Of a stretch of DNA of 64,000 bases, positions 25,945 to 36,692 are shown one piece after another. The stretch is taken from NCBI RefSeq assembly GCF_047495875.1, contig NC_092465.1, forward strand, positions 327,501-391,500, written 5' to 3'. Each line of letters begins with the position of its first letter. Positions within the stretch are counted from its first letter, which is position 1. The translations under genes were made by a program, and so were the position numbers. This stretch comes from Pithys albifrons albifrons (Eukaryota; Chordata; Aves; Passeriformes; Thamnophilidae). The notes below the pieces were generated by a model. It worked only from the letters and a program-made list of their open reading frames with translations, ran no database searches and was not told the DNA's origin.

Positions 25945-28281
25945 GTAAGTAAAATTCATTAACTCTTTTATATGTGTTTATCTGAGGGTAAACTAAGAAG
26001 TTTGAAATCAAAACTTGTTGTAGAATAGAGCTATCTAAATGATATAGGTACTTCTAGATAGGCTCAAATCTAGTAGGTAAAGTTTTCAGGATTTCAGAAA
26101 GTAATTTCTTTAGGACCACAAATTTAATTCCCTTGAGCAATGTTTAAAATCTCAGTACAAGGGCACTTCAGTACTTTACTTACTGTTACCATTTGTATTG
26201 TTTTTTAAAGATTTTAAATTTTTATTGAGTTAATCTTGCAATACTTATAGCTAGAGTTGTATATAAATACCCATATCTATAGTTAGATTTCGGTATATTG
26301 AAAGCAATACTCTTACAAGTCTTTCAGAAGGCCAGTAACTGTCCAGTAGGGTGGGTTTCCCAGGCTGGTGCTGTGCCTTTCAGAAGGGCAGGTGCTGATG
26401 TGTATTTTAGCCATAGCTGGATTAGCTGATTTGTTGTACCATATTAGGTGGTCTGGCTGATAAACATGATTTTCCATAGAGCAGAGGTGTTTGAGCACCA
26501 TTGTTTTGGTAGCCTGTATAATTTCTGTCTGAGAACTCAATGGCTGAATCTTTCTTACTCTCTTGCTGACTAACTGGGTTGTACTTCAAACATTCAGCTT
26601 CTCTAACAGCTGCAGTGGTGGAAATCAAATCCCTGCTTTGAAGGTGGCACTGACTGTTCCTGGGCTGGGTCTGGTTAAGCCTGGGGTTCAGAAAGTCAGT
26701 GTGACCCTTCTGGTTGGCTCTTTCCAGTGGTATGTTTTTGTTTCCCTCTCCTTCACTGCTCTGTCAATGTAAAATAGCTCTTCCACAGTAAGTATTTTTC
26801 ACACTATGAGCAACATGGATTGAAATTATTTTAGAAAAAGTGTAATTTATGGGCTATTATTTTAACATGTAGAACTGTTGTGTGTGATCGTCCCAGAGTC
26901 ACGTAAGACTCAAGTTCATGGTGGCTGTCCTTTAGCTTGCAAATTTCTGACACTAAGAATAATTAGCAGATAGAGACTTCAGGTCATGATCTCCTAAACC
27001 TTGCAGTTAGAGCTTGTTTGCAGTGACACTAGTACCAAACTTACCCTGATTAAAGACAACATACATTGCTTTTTAAAACTATTTCAAGGCTACTGTGCTG
27101 CTGATTTTCCTTGACTTTGCAGGTTTTTCTCATTTGATAGTTCGGATTTTTATGGTTTTCTTCAGAAATGCTCTACATGGTTTGACAAAACTGCTCTTTT
27201 TTTGTAAAATGAAGAAAAATAGAAAACCAGATGAAGTTTTAGTGTGGTTTTACTTAAGGCAATGAGTTCTACCCAAGTGCTTGATGAGGAAATTGTGGCT
27301 GCACTAATTATATCTGGTAACAAGCCCAGCTTCCAAAATTCATGTGTGGTGTATTGTTTTGGTTGCAGAGATCCCTCTTGTTTAATGTATCTTACCTTGT
27401 TTGGGAGATGGTGACAGCAGGATAATTCTTTTATTGGCAGGGGCTGCATCTTCACAGTCAGTGTTTGCTGATACAGATGCATCCCTTCATATTTCACGAT
27501 CTTTCCAGTAAAGCTTTCTGTATTTTTCTTCTCATATCTTACCTTTGTGCCTTTCCTGGCCATAAGATGGCAAATGGCTGCAACGTATTTCTAACAATGT
27601 CATTAGAAATTTCTTTAGTGTGTTGTTCCTTGAATTGTTTTTTCAGACATGTCACCTTGGTGTATTCCTAACTTGTCGTCTTCCATGCTGTGGAATTTCT
27701 GAGAGAAAAGATTGATCCACTGCCCTGGAACTGTGTTCTAGTTTTGGACCAAATAAATACTTTATTCTGGTTGCTTAGGAATAGTGGGCTTTTTGTTCTT
27801 AGTCAAGGCTTTTATTGTTGGGGGGGCATTGTTTGTTTGTTGGGGCTTGCTTTTTCTTTTCTTTTTTCCCTAATTTTCAAAGTAGCCTAGGGCGCTCTTT
27901 AGTTAACTCTGAAAAGATGATTTTTAAACTGGAGCTTGTGAAAATTAATTTTTGTAAAGATTATATGTCGGAGACAACCTATAATCTCACTGAAGCATTA
28001 CCATATGTTTAGTCCAGATTTGATTATTTTATTTTTGTGGAAGAAGTGTTAGTTTAAAAAAAAGTTTCTTTTAAAATTATGTTAATTATTCTTTTTAATT
28101 TCTGAATATTGCTAGGTTTTTTTAATTCGGCTTTTTTTTTTTTTACGTTGCTGTTGAATTCAAATGCAGTGATTAGTATTTGTTCTTCTCGGTTTCAGGT
28201 TTTTCCAGGGTTGATTCAGGTTATTGTTTCACAGCACTTTCTCATACCAAAACAAGTTTGTGGGCACTTCTTTCTGGAGAG

Positions 28282-28985
28282 AGAGTGCGTGTGTGTCCGT
28301 GTGCGTGTGTGTCCGTGTGCGTGTGTGTCTGTGTGCGCGTGTGTCTGTGCGCGTGTGTCTGTGCGCGTGTGTGTGCGTGTCCGTGTGTGTGCGTGTCCGT
28401 GTGTGTGCGTGTCCGTGTGTGTGCGTGTCCGTGTGCGTGTGTGTCCGTGTGCGTGTGTGTCCATGTGCGCGTGTGTCTGTGCGCGTGTGTCTGTGCGCGT
28501 GTGCGTGTCCGTGTGCGTGTCCGTGTGTGTGTGTGTCCGTGTGCGTGTCCGTGTGCGTGTCCGTGTGCGTGTCCGTGTGTGTGTGCGTGTCCGTGTGTGT
28601 GTGCGTGTCCGTGTGTGTGTGCGTGTCCGTGTGTGTGTGCGTGTCCGTGTGTGTGTGTGTGTCCGTGTGTGTGTCCGTGTGTCCGTGTGTGTGTCCGTGT
28701 GTCCGTGTGTGTGTCCGTGTGCGTGTGTGTCCGTGTGCGTGTGTGTCCGTGTGCGCGTGTGTCTGCGTGTGCGCGTGTGTCTGCGTGCGTGTGTGTCTGC
28801 GTGCGCGTGTGTCTGTGCGTGTGTGTCTGTGCGCGCGTGTGTCTGTGCGCGTGTCTGTGTGTGCGCGCGTGTGCGCGTGTGTCTGTGTGTGCGCGCGTGT
28901 GCGCGTGTCTGTGTGCGCGTGTGTGTGTGCGCGCGTGTCTGTGTGTCTCTGTGTGTGTCTCTGTGTGTGCGCGCGTGCGCGTACA
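28282..28985 (+). repeat. GT/CG-rich compound microsatellite, about 700 bp
   Basis: Almost uninterrupted alternating pyrimidine-purine sequence made of GTGTGC, GTGTCC, GTGTCT and GCGCGTGTGT phrases. Small blocks recur, for example GTGTGTGTGCGTGTCC repeated five times around 28575-28650. It begins after an AGAGAGAG stretch and ends at TGCGCGTACACG. CpG is kept at high density. Long Cys/Val or Thr/His frames on both strands are repeat artefacts. Confidence 0.95.
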
Positions 28986-29144
28986 CGAGCATCACTTAAA
29001 ATAAAAATATCTTTCTTAGTCTTGGCATAAAGTAAGAAGACAACGGAGCTCGGCATTGATGGCTGTGTAACATTGTGGAAAACATTTCCTTCATGGCTCA
29101 GTTGGTTTCCCGTTTCCCGGCTGCCTCCTGCCCCGTGCGCCGAG

Positions 29145-29440
29145 GCTGCCCCCGGTGCAGTCCGGTGCCTGTCCCCGGTCCGGTCGCTGCCCCCGGTGCA
29201 GTCCGGTGCCTGTCCCCGGTCCGGTCGCTGCCCCCGGTGCAGTCCGGTGCCTGTCCCCGGTCCGGTCGCTGCCCCCGGTGCAGCCGGTGCCTGTCCCCGG
29301 TCCGGTCGCTGCCCCCGGTGCAGTCCGATGCCTGTCCCCGGTCCGGTCGCTGCCCCCGGTGCAGTCCGGTGCCTGTCCCCGGTCCGGTCGCTGCCCCCGG
29401 TGCAGTCCGATGCCTGTCCCCGGTGAGGTCCGGTCCCTGT
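29145..29440 (+). repeat. 41-bp GC-rich minisatellite, about 7 copies
   Basis: The unit contains GTGCAGTCCGGTGCCTGTCC followed by CCGGTCCGGTCGCTGCCCC. Successive copies are 41 bp apart (for example TCCGGTGCCT at 29161 and 29202). One copy lacks a few bases at about 29280, and two copies have CCGATG for CCGGTG. Degenerate GGTCCGGT-type sequence continues to about 29590. All open frames across it are artefacts. Confidence 0.93.
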
Positions 29441-29589
29441 CCGCGATGCTGTCCGGTCCCTGTCCCCGGTGCGGTCCGGTCCGGCCGCTGCCCCTGGTCC
29501 AGTCCCTGTTCCCGGTCCTGTCGCTGGCCCCGGCGCGGTGCGGTCGCTGGCCCCCGTGCGGTCCCTGCCCCCGGTCCGGTCGCTGCCCG

Positions 29590-30250
29590 CACAGCTCCGC
29601 CCGCCTGTGCCGCTGCCTTGTTTACCAGGAAACCCACATGTGTACACTGCAGGAAGCGCTGTTTGACCCTCTCGCACAGTATCTCATTACAATAATTGCT
29701 AATCTCCGAATAAGACAGCCATGTTTTGTGTAGAACACACAGCGGGGTTGTGGCAGTTTCAGACGCTTCCTCAGCCGCGGCTCCTTCAGCGCTCTCTCGG
29801 ATTTCGCGTTTGGGACCGCGCTGGACAATAACAGGCGTGTATTGCCCTTCGGGCTCGGCGGACTCGGGCAGGAGAGCGGGTGTGTTTGCTCCTGCCGGGC
29901 CGAGAGGGGCCGGCCGGCTCGGCACAGCCCCGGCCGGCTCGGCACAGCCCCGGGCCCGCTCGGCACAGCCCGGCCGGCTCGGCACAGCCCCGGCCCGCTC
30001 GGCACAGCCCCGGCCGGCTCGGCACAGCCCCGGCCCGCTCGGCACAGCCCCGGCCCGCTCGGCACAGCCCCGGCCGGCTCGGCACAGCCCCGGCCGGCTC
30101 GGCACAGCCCGGCCCGCTCGGAGCGCATCGCCGCAGGACCGGCTCATGGCCACTCCCGACTAAAGGCTCCCCACAGCACAGTAAGCTGCGCGTGTTCCCT
30201 CTGCTCCTGTGCTTCCTCCCCCGCCTCCCCTCCGATAGGTGTTTGAAGTG
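29590..30250 (+). promoter_or_regulatory. CpG-rich block, candidate alternative promoter
   Basis: Unlike the AT-rich surroundings, this segment is dense in CpG (GCCGCGGC, TCGCG, GGACCGCG and many CGG/CCG). It contains a 20-bp CG-rich tandem array, and CpG density drops abruptly after about 30250. A possible donor CACA|GTAAGC occurs at 30182. It lies on the BAZ2B side, about 15.6 kb before the ATG exon. Together these suggest a CpG island that could start a BAZ2B transcript, but part of the CpG density comes from the repeats themselves. Confidence 0.35.
29919..30122 (+). repeat. 20-bp GC-rich minisatellite, about 10 copies
   Basis: The unit is GGCACAGCCCCGGCCGGCTC with a common variant CGGCCCGCTC and one-base length changes. 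The copies run head to tail up to 30120. It lies inside the CpG-rich block and contributes much of its CpG count. Confidence 0.93.
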
Positions 30251-30623
30251 TTTATAGCCTGGAAAACAATATATAGAGTTACAAATTTATTTTTTTAAAA
30301 CTAATTCTAAAACGCGGGCTTTTTGTAATGTTTATGTGATAGTAGTGATGAACAAATATATCTGATTTTCATGAGGTTTAAAAGGCATTGAAGTGTATTT
30401 TGGTTTCAGACAACTGGTATTAACTCTATGAAACATTCTAGTGAACGCTCATTGGACAAAGACAGTGTGGATATTTCATAATATTTTTGTCACTTGCAGA
30501 ACTGTTCCATGTCTAACAAAGTCTGCTAATAAAACAAAAGAGCCTTTTGGGCAGCTTTTCTTATATGACTATATAAGTTCTGGTTCTGTCTTTGTTACAG
30601 TTGATGTGTTATTTTTACTTCAG

Positions 30624-30865
30624 GTACTATCTGGGCTCTTGCTGCTGAGGACCAGGAGAGTGTCACAGCTGGCACTCAGTGCACAGGTCCAGTTTTATTT
30701 TGCTCAAGAGTATCAGTCTAACACATTTCATACTGTAAAACAGTGGTTGCAGTGCATTTTTGGTCTTGTCTCTGTTGAACAGCTCTGTGTAGATTTTACT
30801 AAGTTTGGTCTTACTTACACTAATATAAATAGCATAGCATTTGCAGTGGTGCTGAACGAACCATG
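30624..30865 (+). other. Candidate exon downstream of CpG-rich block
   Basis: The acceptor TTATTTTTACTTCAG ends at 30623 and the donor ATG|GTAAGT begins at 30866, bounding 242 nt. One frame is open across the interval and upstream to 30441 but encodes nothing I recognise. It lies about 0.5 kb downstream of the CpG-rich block, so it could be a leader exon of a transcript starting there. Chance is a real alternative. Confidence 0.22.
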
Positions 30866-33800
30866 GTAAGTGTTACTGGAGTTCTATAGCAAATAATGCC
30901 AATGCATGTGCTTGGTTATTTTGTGAAAATTTAGAAAATAACACTGCTAAATCAAATTTTACAGTCCCAATATGAAAATAATACTGTTTTATTGGTACCA
31001 GAGCCTTCTTTTCTTTTCCCCTGCCTTTGTAAGCTAGAGTATGAAAAGAAATAGTGAGTTCCTAATCATTGTTGCTTTGCAAAAGTGCATTTTTTTCTAT
31101 TACTGTATCTTAGTGTGGAAACAATTTGATGTACATTTCATTAGTAACAGGAGGTATCCACTATCTTAACAGAAACTGAAACTTCACTGTGGAGAAAAGC
31201 TATCATTCAGTTAATAGAAATAGAGATTTTTATAATAGATTATTACAAAAAAGATACTTTAAAATGAAATAACTTATTAAAAAGCTTATGAAGTAGACAG
31301 CATATATGAGAAACCTGTTTTGATCACAGTGTGAGCAAAATAAGGAGGTGAGGAACAGTGTTCCTCCAGCTTGGGGTAGAGAGAGGGTTTTGGAGATGCT
31401 TGACCTATTAGTTCACAGGAATTGTTCGCTGTAGAGAAAAGGGTGTGGACAGCATGTAGATACAGGTCTATTTTGAGGAGAACAAGGCAGGAAAAATGCC
31501 ATGGGGAAGAGAAGGGATTCAGCCTACAAAGGGTTCTCATCAGGTTGTGAAGATCTGATGATGGGAAGCCATTGATCTGAAATGTTTTTCCCCCAAGATA
31601 CTTATCCATGTATTCTGAGGATTACTGAGGAATGGCTACCAGTCATCATTATGAAACTATGACTTCTTCATCTTGAGAACATTACCAGCAGGGTAAAGGT
31701 TTCACAGGATAGCCCTAGATTTCATACACTTGCTGTTTCCTTTACAAGCCCCTTATTTAATTTGGAAGCCCAGTGACCTGTGGTATTATTCTACGCTGAT
31801 GTCTAATACAAAATAGGATTCCATTAATTTTTTTAATGAAACACTGAATTGCTTCTGTTAGTAGATAAACTTCATATAATTTAATGTTCTTGGTATTTAC
31901 ACTGTCTATGAAACATCCTAGCTTGGGTACCAGCAATAACGTGGACTGTCTTCAAGCAGACTCCCTTGCTGTCCACTGACTTCTTGTCCCCCTGCTCTGT
32001 GTTTTCCACTATCCTGCAGTCCTGGTGTTTTGAAAAAGTTTGATCTTTCTGCCTCTACAGAGGCTTTGAAACCCACAGCTCGGTGCCTTCCAGCTGACCT
32101 TGCTGGCTCAAAGCTTTAGCCTGCCTCAGAGAACCAGATTCCCACAGAACAGGTGGAACAGCCCTGGTGGGAGGTGCTGGAGCTACAGCTCTGGGGCTGC
32201 TTGGGCAGAGGGAGGGCTGGGAAGCAGCGTGGCCAAGGGATGAAGCTGTTCTTGCTGCATGGGGAAAGGCAGCTCCTGATCCTGGAGCCAGCTGCAGACC
32301 CTCCTGGTGCCCCTCTTGTCCATCCTCTGGTGTCATCCTTTGGTGCCATCCTCTTGTCCGTTGTGTGCCACCCTCTTACAGTGAGGAGGGTGACAGGAGC
32401 TGAGGCTGCTCGGGCTCACTGCTCCCACCCCACCCAAGAGCCACAGTTTTCTCTTACTCAGATACGACTGGCATTGACTTGGCTTGTCTTTGCAGAGGGC
32501 CTTTGAATTTGGAAAGAATGCTGTGTATTATTGTTAATCTTTAAATGGTTTCCAAACTTTGCCAAGAAAACACCTGAAATGGACTGTTGTATTTTAACCA
32601 GTGTTCTTTAATCATGTAGGAAAATGTAATGTTTAGCATGTGGCTTTGTTAGAAACCTGAAATTTAGATACAGTACTTTTGTTTTGTCGATGGAACTACA
32701 GATGGCTTATTATCTTCTTTCTTTCCAGTATGTGGAAACAAAAATGTGATCTGTCAGGTTTTTTAATGTCTAACCACTTCCTTCAAGTGTGTAAATAACA
32801 TCAAGATGTTAGATTTGCATCTGTTTGGTTTGTAAAAATAATGTGATCAATGGAGCCCAGCAAGGATAGTCTTCTGCCACGGTAATAGCTGCTGTGGCTT
32901 CTTTTGAGGCTTGATTTTATTTCTTTGTATCTTAAGAACTCCGTTATTATTCCCTCTAGTTACTCTATTTAGGTAAACTTCAGTAGACTCGGTGGTTTTG
33001 TGAGGTTTTGTCTGGTTGGTTTTTGTTTTGCTTAATGTCTCAATTTTAAAAAATATTGTCATGCCTTTAAAACTGGAATAAACAATGAACAAAGAGCCTA
33101 AAGAAGATATTTTGGGAAAGGAGGTGGATACTGATGATGAGGCTGACTCAAAGCAATGGCTGTTGTGGCGCAGAGTTGCTTCCTTCTAGAACTGGTTCTG
33201 GGTGTCTAAAGAACCAGCTGAGTGCAACTGCATGAAGATGTGGTAACCATTTATCCATGTCTCAGCCTGTTAGTGGGAACCATTACATTTCTGCTCGGTG
33301 ACACACAAGGTGCTTTGAAGAGTTCAAAACTGAGGAAGTGGCATTCCTCAGTGACAAGTTTTTTAGTCAAGGTGCCAAAACTCACTCGATGACAGGAGAG
33401 ACTAATATTTAGACCACTTCACTGTCATGGGGGCTAAACCACGGTTTTGCTGGTATTGGAGAACTGAATGTACAGTTTAGATGTTTGGATGTTTCTCTTT
33501 TTATTTAAACTTAAAATGATATTAATGTTAGAATAATGAGACTGAAGTTGGTTCTATTCTAAAACAAAATCAGGACCTAGTGCAAAACTTGAGGCTGGTA
33601 TAGGTACACATTGGAAAGATTTGTTTCTCCTGAATGCATTTCTGGAACTCTGACTTGATACCCAAGAATTCATTTCTCATCAGAGTTTGTTGTTGGTTTT
33701 AGTTCTCAGCAATACTTAAAGATGTAGAATAGTAACTTTAATTGTTAGGATGAAAAATTAAAAAAAAGCCCTCTAGAGCATTTGTTAGGAAAGACTTTGA

Positions 33801-35054
33801 CTAACATCCTTGCTCCTTCTTGCTTGTTGATGTATGATGAGCTGTTATTGTAGTCTGTAAGTTTAGGATTGCAGGGTAAAAGAATCCTTAACATCCTTCT
33901 TGTGGGAGAGTGCCTGTGAACTAGTTCTGAGCTCATTATTTTGACACATGTGGAGTTCATACAACCAAACAGGTACTGGGCTTGTGGTTATTTCTTGCCC
34001 AAATTATCTGTCCTTTAGCTTATGCTTTTAAAGGTTAACTGTTCAAAGTTTTCTGTACCCAGTCATTTGTTATGTGCCATTTTTTCCAGCACAAAGTCAA
34101 ATGATACCAGGTGGGCAAAATACAGTGTTTGTAGTGAGTTCTTTTGAGTGTTCTTTTAAATATGTGTTAGAGCTGATACTTCACACTTCAAAAAGTTAGC
34201 CTTTGGTTCAGTGCCTTGGCAAAGTCTGGCAAAGATTGGCAAGGTTCAGTTATGGAAGTACTAAAAAGCATGTTTGGTACAAGCACTGGTGAATTTTAGG
34301 AATTCTCAGCCAAGCCTGTGGCAGTTTTTGCTGTCAGGGGTTCCAAAGGGCACTTCCTCTGTCGGTGTTTTCTGCAGCTCCTCTGGAGCCTGGAGCTAAG
34401 CCTGGATTTTGAGCTAGAGGTGAAGTCTGGCTTCTGGACCATGGGAAGAGGTGTACGATAGAAGGGCTAGATGGGAGTGAAGTTTGAGTGGCAAAATGTC
34501 AGCAGAAAAGCAGAAAACTGGCCTCTGGCAGATTGAAATTCAGATTTTGGAAAAGCAGAAGGAAAAAAGTCATTGACTTCAGCTTGTTCTTTTTTTTTTA
34601 CTGATTTTTGAACTACTATTGCGTAGGATTTCTGATGTGTGTTTCTGTTAACCTATTTCAGAGCCACCCTAAGCAAGAATTTTTGCTATGTATTTAAATA
34701 ATGTTGTTTGATTATCAATATGCAAAGATTGAATAAGACTTCATTATTTAAAAAATTACAGAGGTAGTTATGGATATAATTTGCTCAGAGCTCTCACAAA
34801 ATGAAGTAATAGTATAACATGCTAAGTCTTGGTTCTGTAGAACAAGATGTACTAGAATCTGGTGCAGAGGGACCAAGTATTAAAGTCTCATAACCTGGAT
34901 ATTAAAAAAATAGGTATATGGGGAATGAAAGAGTGACCTTTTACATAGAAACTGGAAATATGTTAAGCTGAACTGTTAGGCACAAAAATAAAAACTAATA
35001 CTAATCTCAAGACAATATAAAATATTGCAGTGATTCAGGCACATGGTGTCACTT

Positions 35055-35142
35055 TTGGGGATGGTACAGGGGTAAGAGTTGGAGTCGATGGTCCTCGTTG
35101 GGTCCCTTCCAACTCAGCATATTCTGTGATTCTGTGATTCGT
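35055..35142 (+). mobile_element. CR1 LINE 3' end
   Basis: GAGTTGGAGTCGATGGTCCT, then GGGTCCCTTCCAACTCAGC, then two GATTCTGTG copies and GATTC. This is the terminal 80-90 bp of a CR1 in plus orientation with its short tail repeat. Confidence 0.85.
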
Positions 35143-35728
35143 TTGTGGGGGGCATTTTTGAACAGAAAGGTTTGTAAAATGTCAGGTCTGAAGTGATGAA
35201 TCATTTGTTTCAGTTTGTTACCAAAATCTGGTGAAATTGCATTGGGCATTTACTAAATTGATGCCAGAGAATCTTTGCATTACAATGGTCTCCAGAACTA
35301 CTATTATTTCAGTCATGATGAATCCCAGCTCTGCATGAACTTTGGGTGGTGCCAATACTTATTTGCTGTTTAGCATCTGCTTAGAAGTGTTGGGACCCCC
35401 AGACACTCAGTGTCATCTCCATTCCATGGGTGATGTCTCTGTCAGTGATGTGTGCACTGTGCCCCTGCCCCCCTGCTGGCTAAATCCTGGCTGCTTCTCC
35501 TCTTCCATGGGGGACCTGCACAGCTTTGCCACTGGGGGAGGTGCCTTGGAGGATGAGGTTCTTCTCTTGTCACCTCACTGAACTTTGCTGTGCTGCAGAA
35601 GTGACTGTGCAGCTGCTGTTGCAGGGTGAGTGTTCCTGGCTGACGGTTCACATCTGTGTCAGAAGCTCTCTCTGCCCATCTCTTTGTTGTGTTTGGAGGG
35701 TGGTGGTGTCAACTCTGCCTTTCCTAAC

Positions 35729-36328
35729 TGTTATGGGTTCACCTAGGTGGGCCTGAGTTTAGGTTTTAAAGTTCAGAGTAGAGGCCTGAAGCTGTCAGCT
35801 GACTTGAGCTGGGCTGAGCTAACAGCTGACTTCTTCTAGCCAGTAATTTCGTATTCCACACCTCATTAGGACATCATCTCCAGGGAAGTAGGAACCAGTG
35901 TGAGAGTGGTTAAGGCTGTCACTTCTTAGCCTTCCTCGGGGGAGGATGCATGATGCTGTCCCAGAGGAGATGGAGAAGGCCTGGCCCACCACTGGCTCTC
36001 AGGGAAGTAAAATGTGTTGCTCTGGCCCTCTCCTCTCTGCTTGGGTTCTGTTTCTCTGGGGACTGAGTCTTCTGAAGTGATTTGGGGTCCAGTTGTGGAT
36101 TTGTGTGTTTGCTGAGGGGTGGGGAAATTGTGTCGTGCTGTGTTCTAGCTCGTGTGTGTAATTTCTTCTAATTCTTTTCCTTTTATGTAAAATACATGTG
36201 GTGTTAGTATAAACGTGGTTTGTAGTTTTTTTCCTTCCCCCCTCTTTTCCTCCCTTTCCTCGGTGTTGGGAGGGAGGCTCTGACACTGTACTTGGAAGGC
36301 TGGCAGTTTGCCAGCTCAAACCAAGACA
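35729..36328 (+). mobile_element. Solo LTR of an endogenous retrovirus, 600 bp
   Basis: It starts TGTTATGGG and ends GCCAGCTCAAACCAAGACA, an ending I associate with passerine ERVL-type LTRs. The base before it and the base after it sit in identical CTAAC pentamers (35724-35728 and 36329-36333), a perfect target-site duplication. It contains a GAGCTGGGCTGAGCTAACAGC motif near the start and a long T/C-rich stretch before the end. No internal retroviral genes or second LTR occur nearby. Orientation is inferred as plus. Confidence 0.8.
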
Positions 36329-36449
36329 CTAACCCAGCAGAGAAGTGAAAATAACAGAAGGTGAAGAAGTGCTTACTTTTAATAAAAGTGGTGACTGCAA
36401 AATATGGATGTATAAAGTTGATAGGCTCATACAGAAAAACAGGTAATGC

Positions 36450-36692
36450 AGATAGATTTGACTTCAGGAGGTTTAGATTAGATATTGGTAAGAAATTCTT
36501 TACTGTAAGGGTGGTGAGGCCCTGGCACAGGTTGGCCAGAGAGGTTTTGGATTCCCCATCCCTGGCACTGTTCAAGGCCAGGTTGGATGGGCTTGGAGCA
36601 ACCTCTAGTGGAAGGTGTTCCTGCCCATGGTGGGGTGTGTGTATAAGCTTTTAAGGTCCCTTCAAACCCAAACCATTTAATGATTCTATTTA
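36450..36692 (+). mobile_element. CR1 LINE 3' region
   Basis: It carries AGGAGGTTTAGATTAGATAT, AGAAATTCTTTACTGTAAGG, CCTGGCACAGGTTGGCCAG, TTCCCCATCCCTGGCACTG, AGGCCAGGTTGGATGGGC, TCCTGCCCATGG and ends AATGATTCTATT. It is a nearly complete CR1 3' region in plus orientation, one of the cleaner copies here. Confidence 0.9.

Larger units (their letters stand above)
14448..28281 (+). other. Non-coding region between candidate leader exons
   Basis: AT-rich unique sequence with two small CR1 ends (18.3-18.6 kb), simple repeats at 20.0 and 24.2 kb, and the candidate exon at 25841-25944. A 111-codon Lys-rich open frame at 17411-17746 has no recognised similarity. Nothing else stands out. Probably intronic. 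Confidence 0.6.

Noticed and set aside
28109..29677. Open frames of 259-482 codons rich in Cys/Val/Arg or Thr/His/Arg
   Set aside because: Translations of the GT/CG array and 41-bp minisatellite; open in five of the six frames, so not evidence of coding.
29073..30257. Several Pro/Ala/Gly-rich open frames, including one of 351 codons on the minus strand
   Set aside because: Produced by CG-rich tandem units and simultaneous openness in many frames. A CpG-rich non-coding block explains them better.
32050..32506. GC-rich patch with overlapping open frames, possible gene
   Set aside because: Frames on both strands are equally open and unlike known proteins; no splice sites of note. Left as unassigned non-coding sequence.
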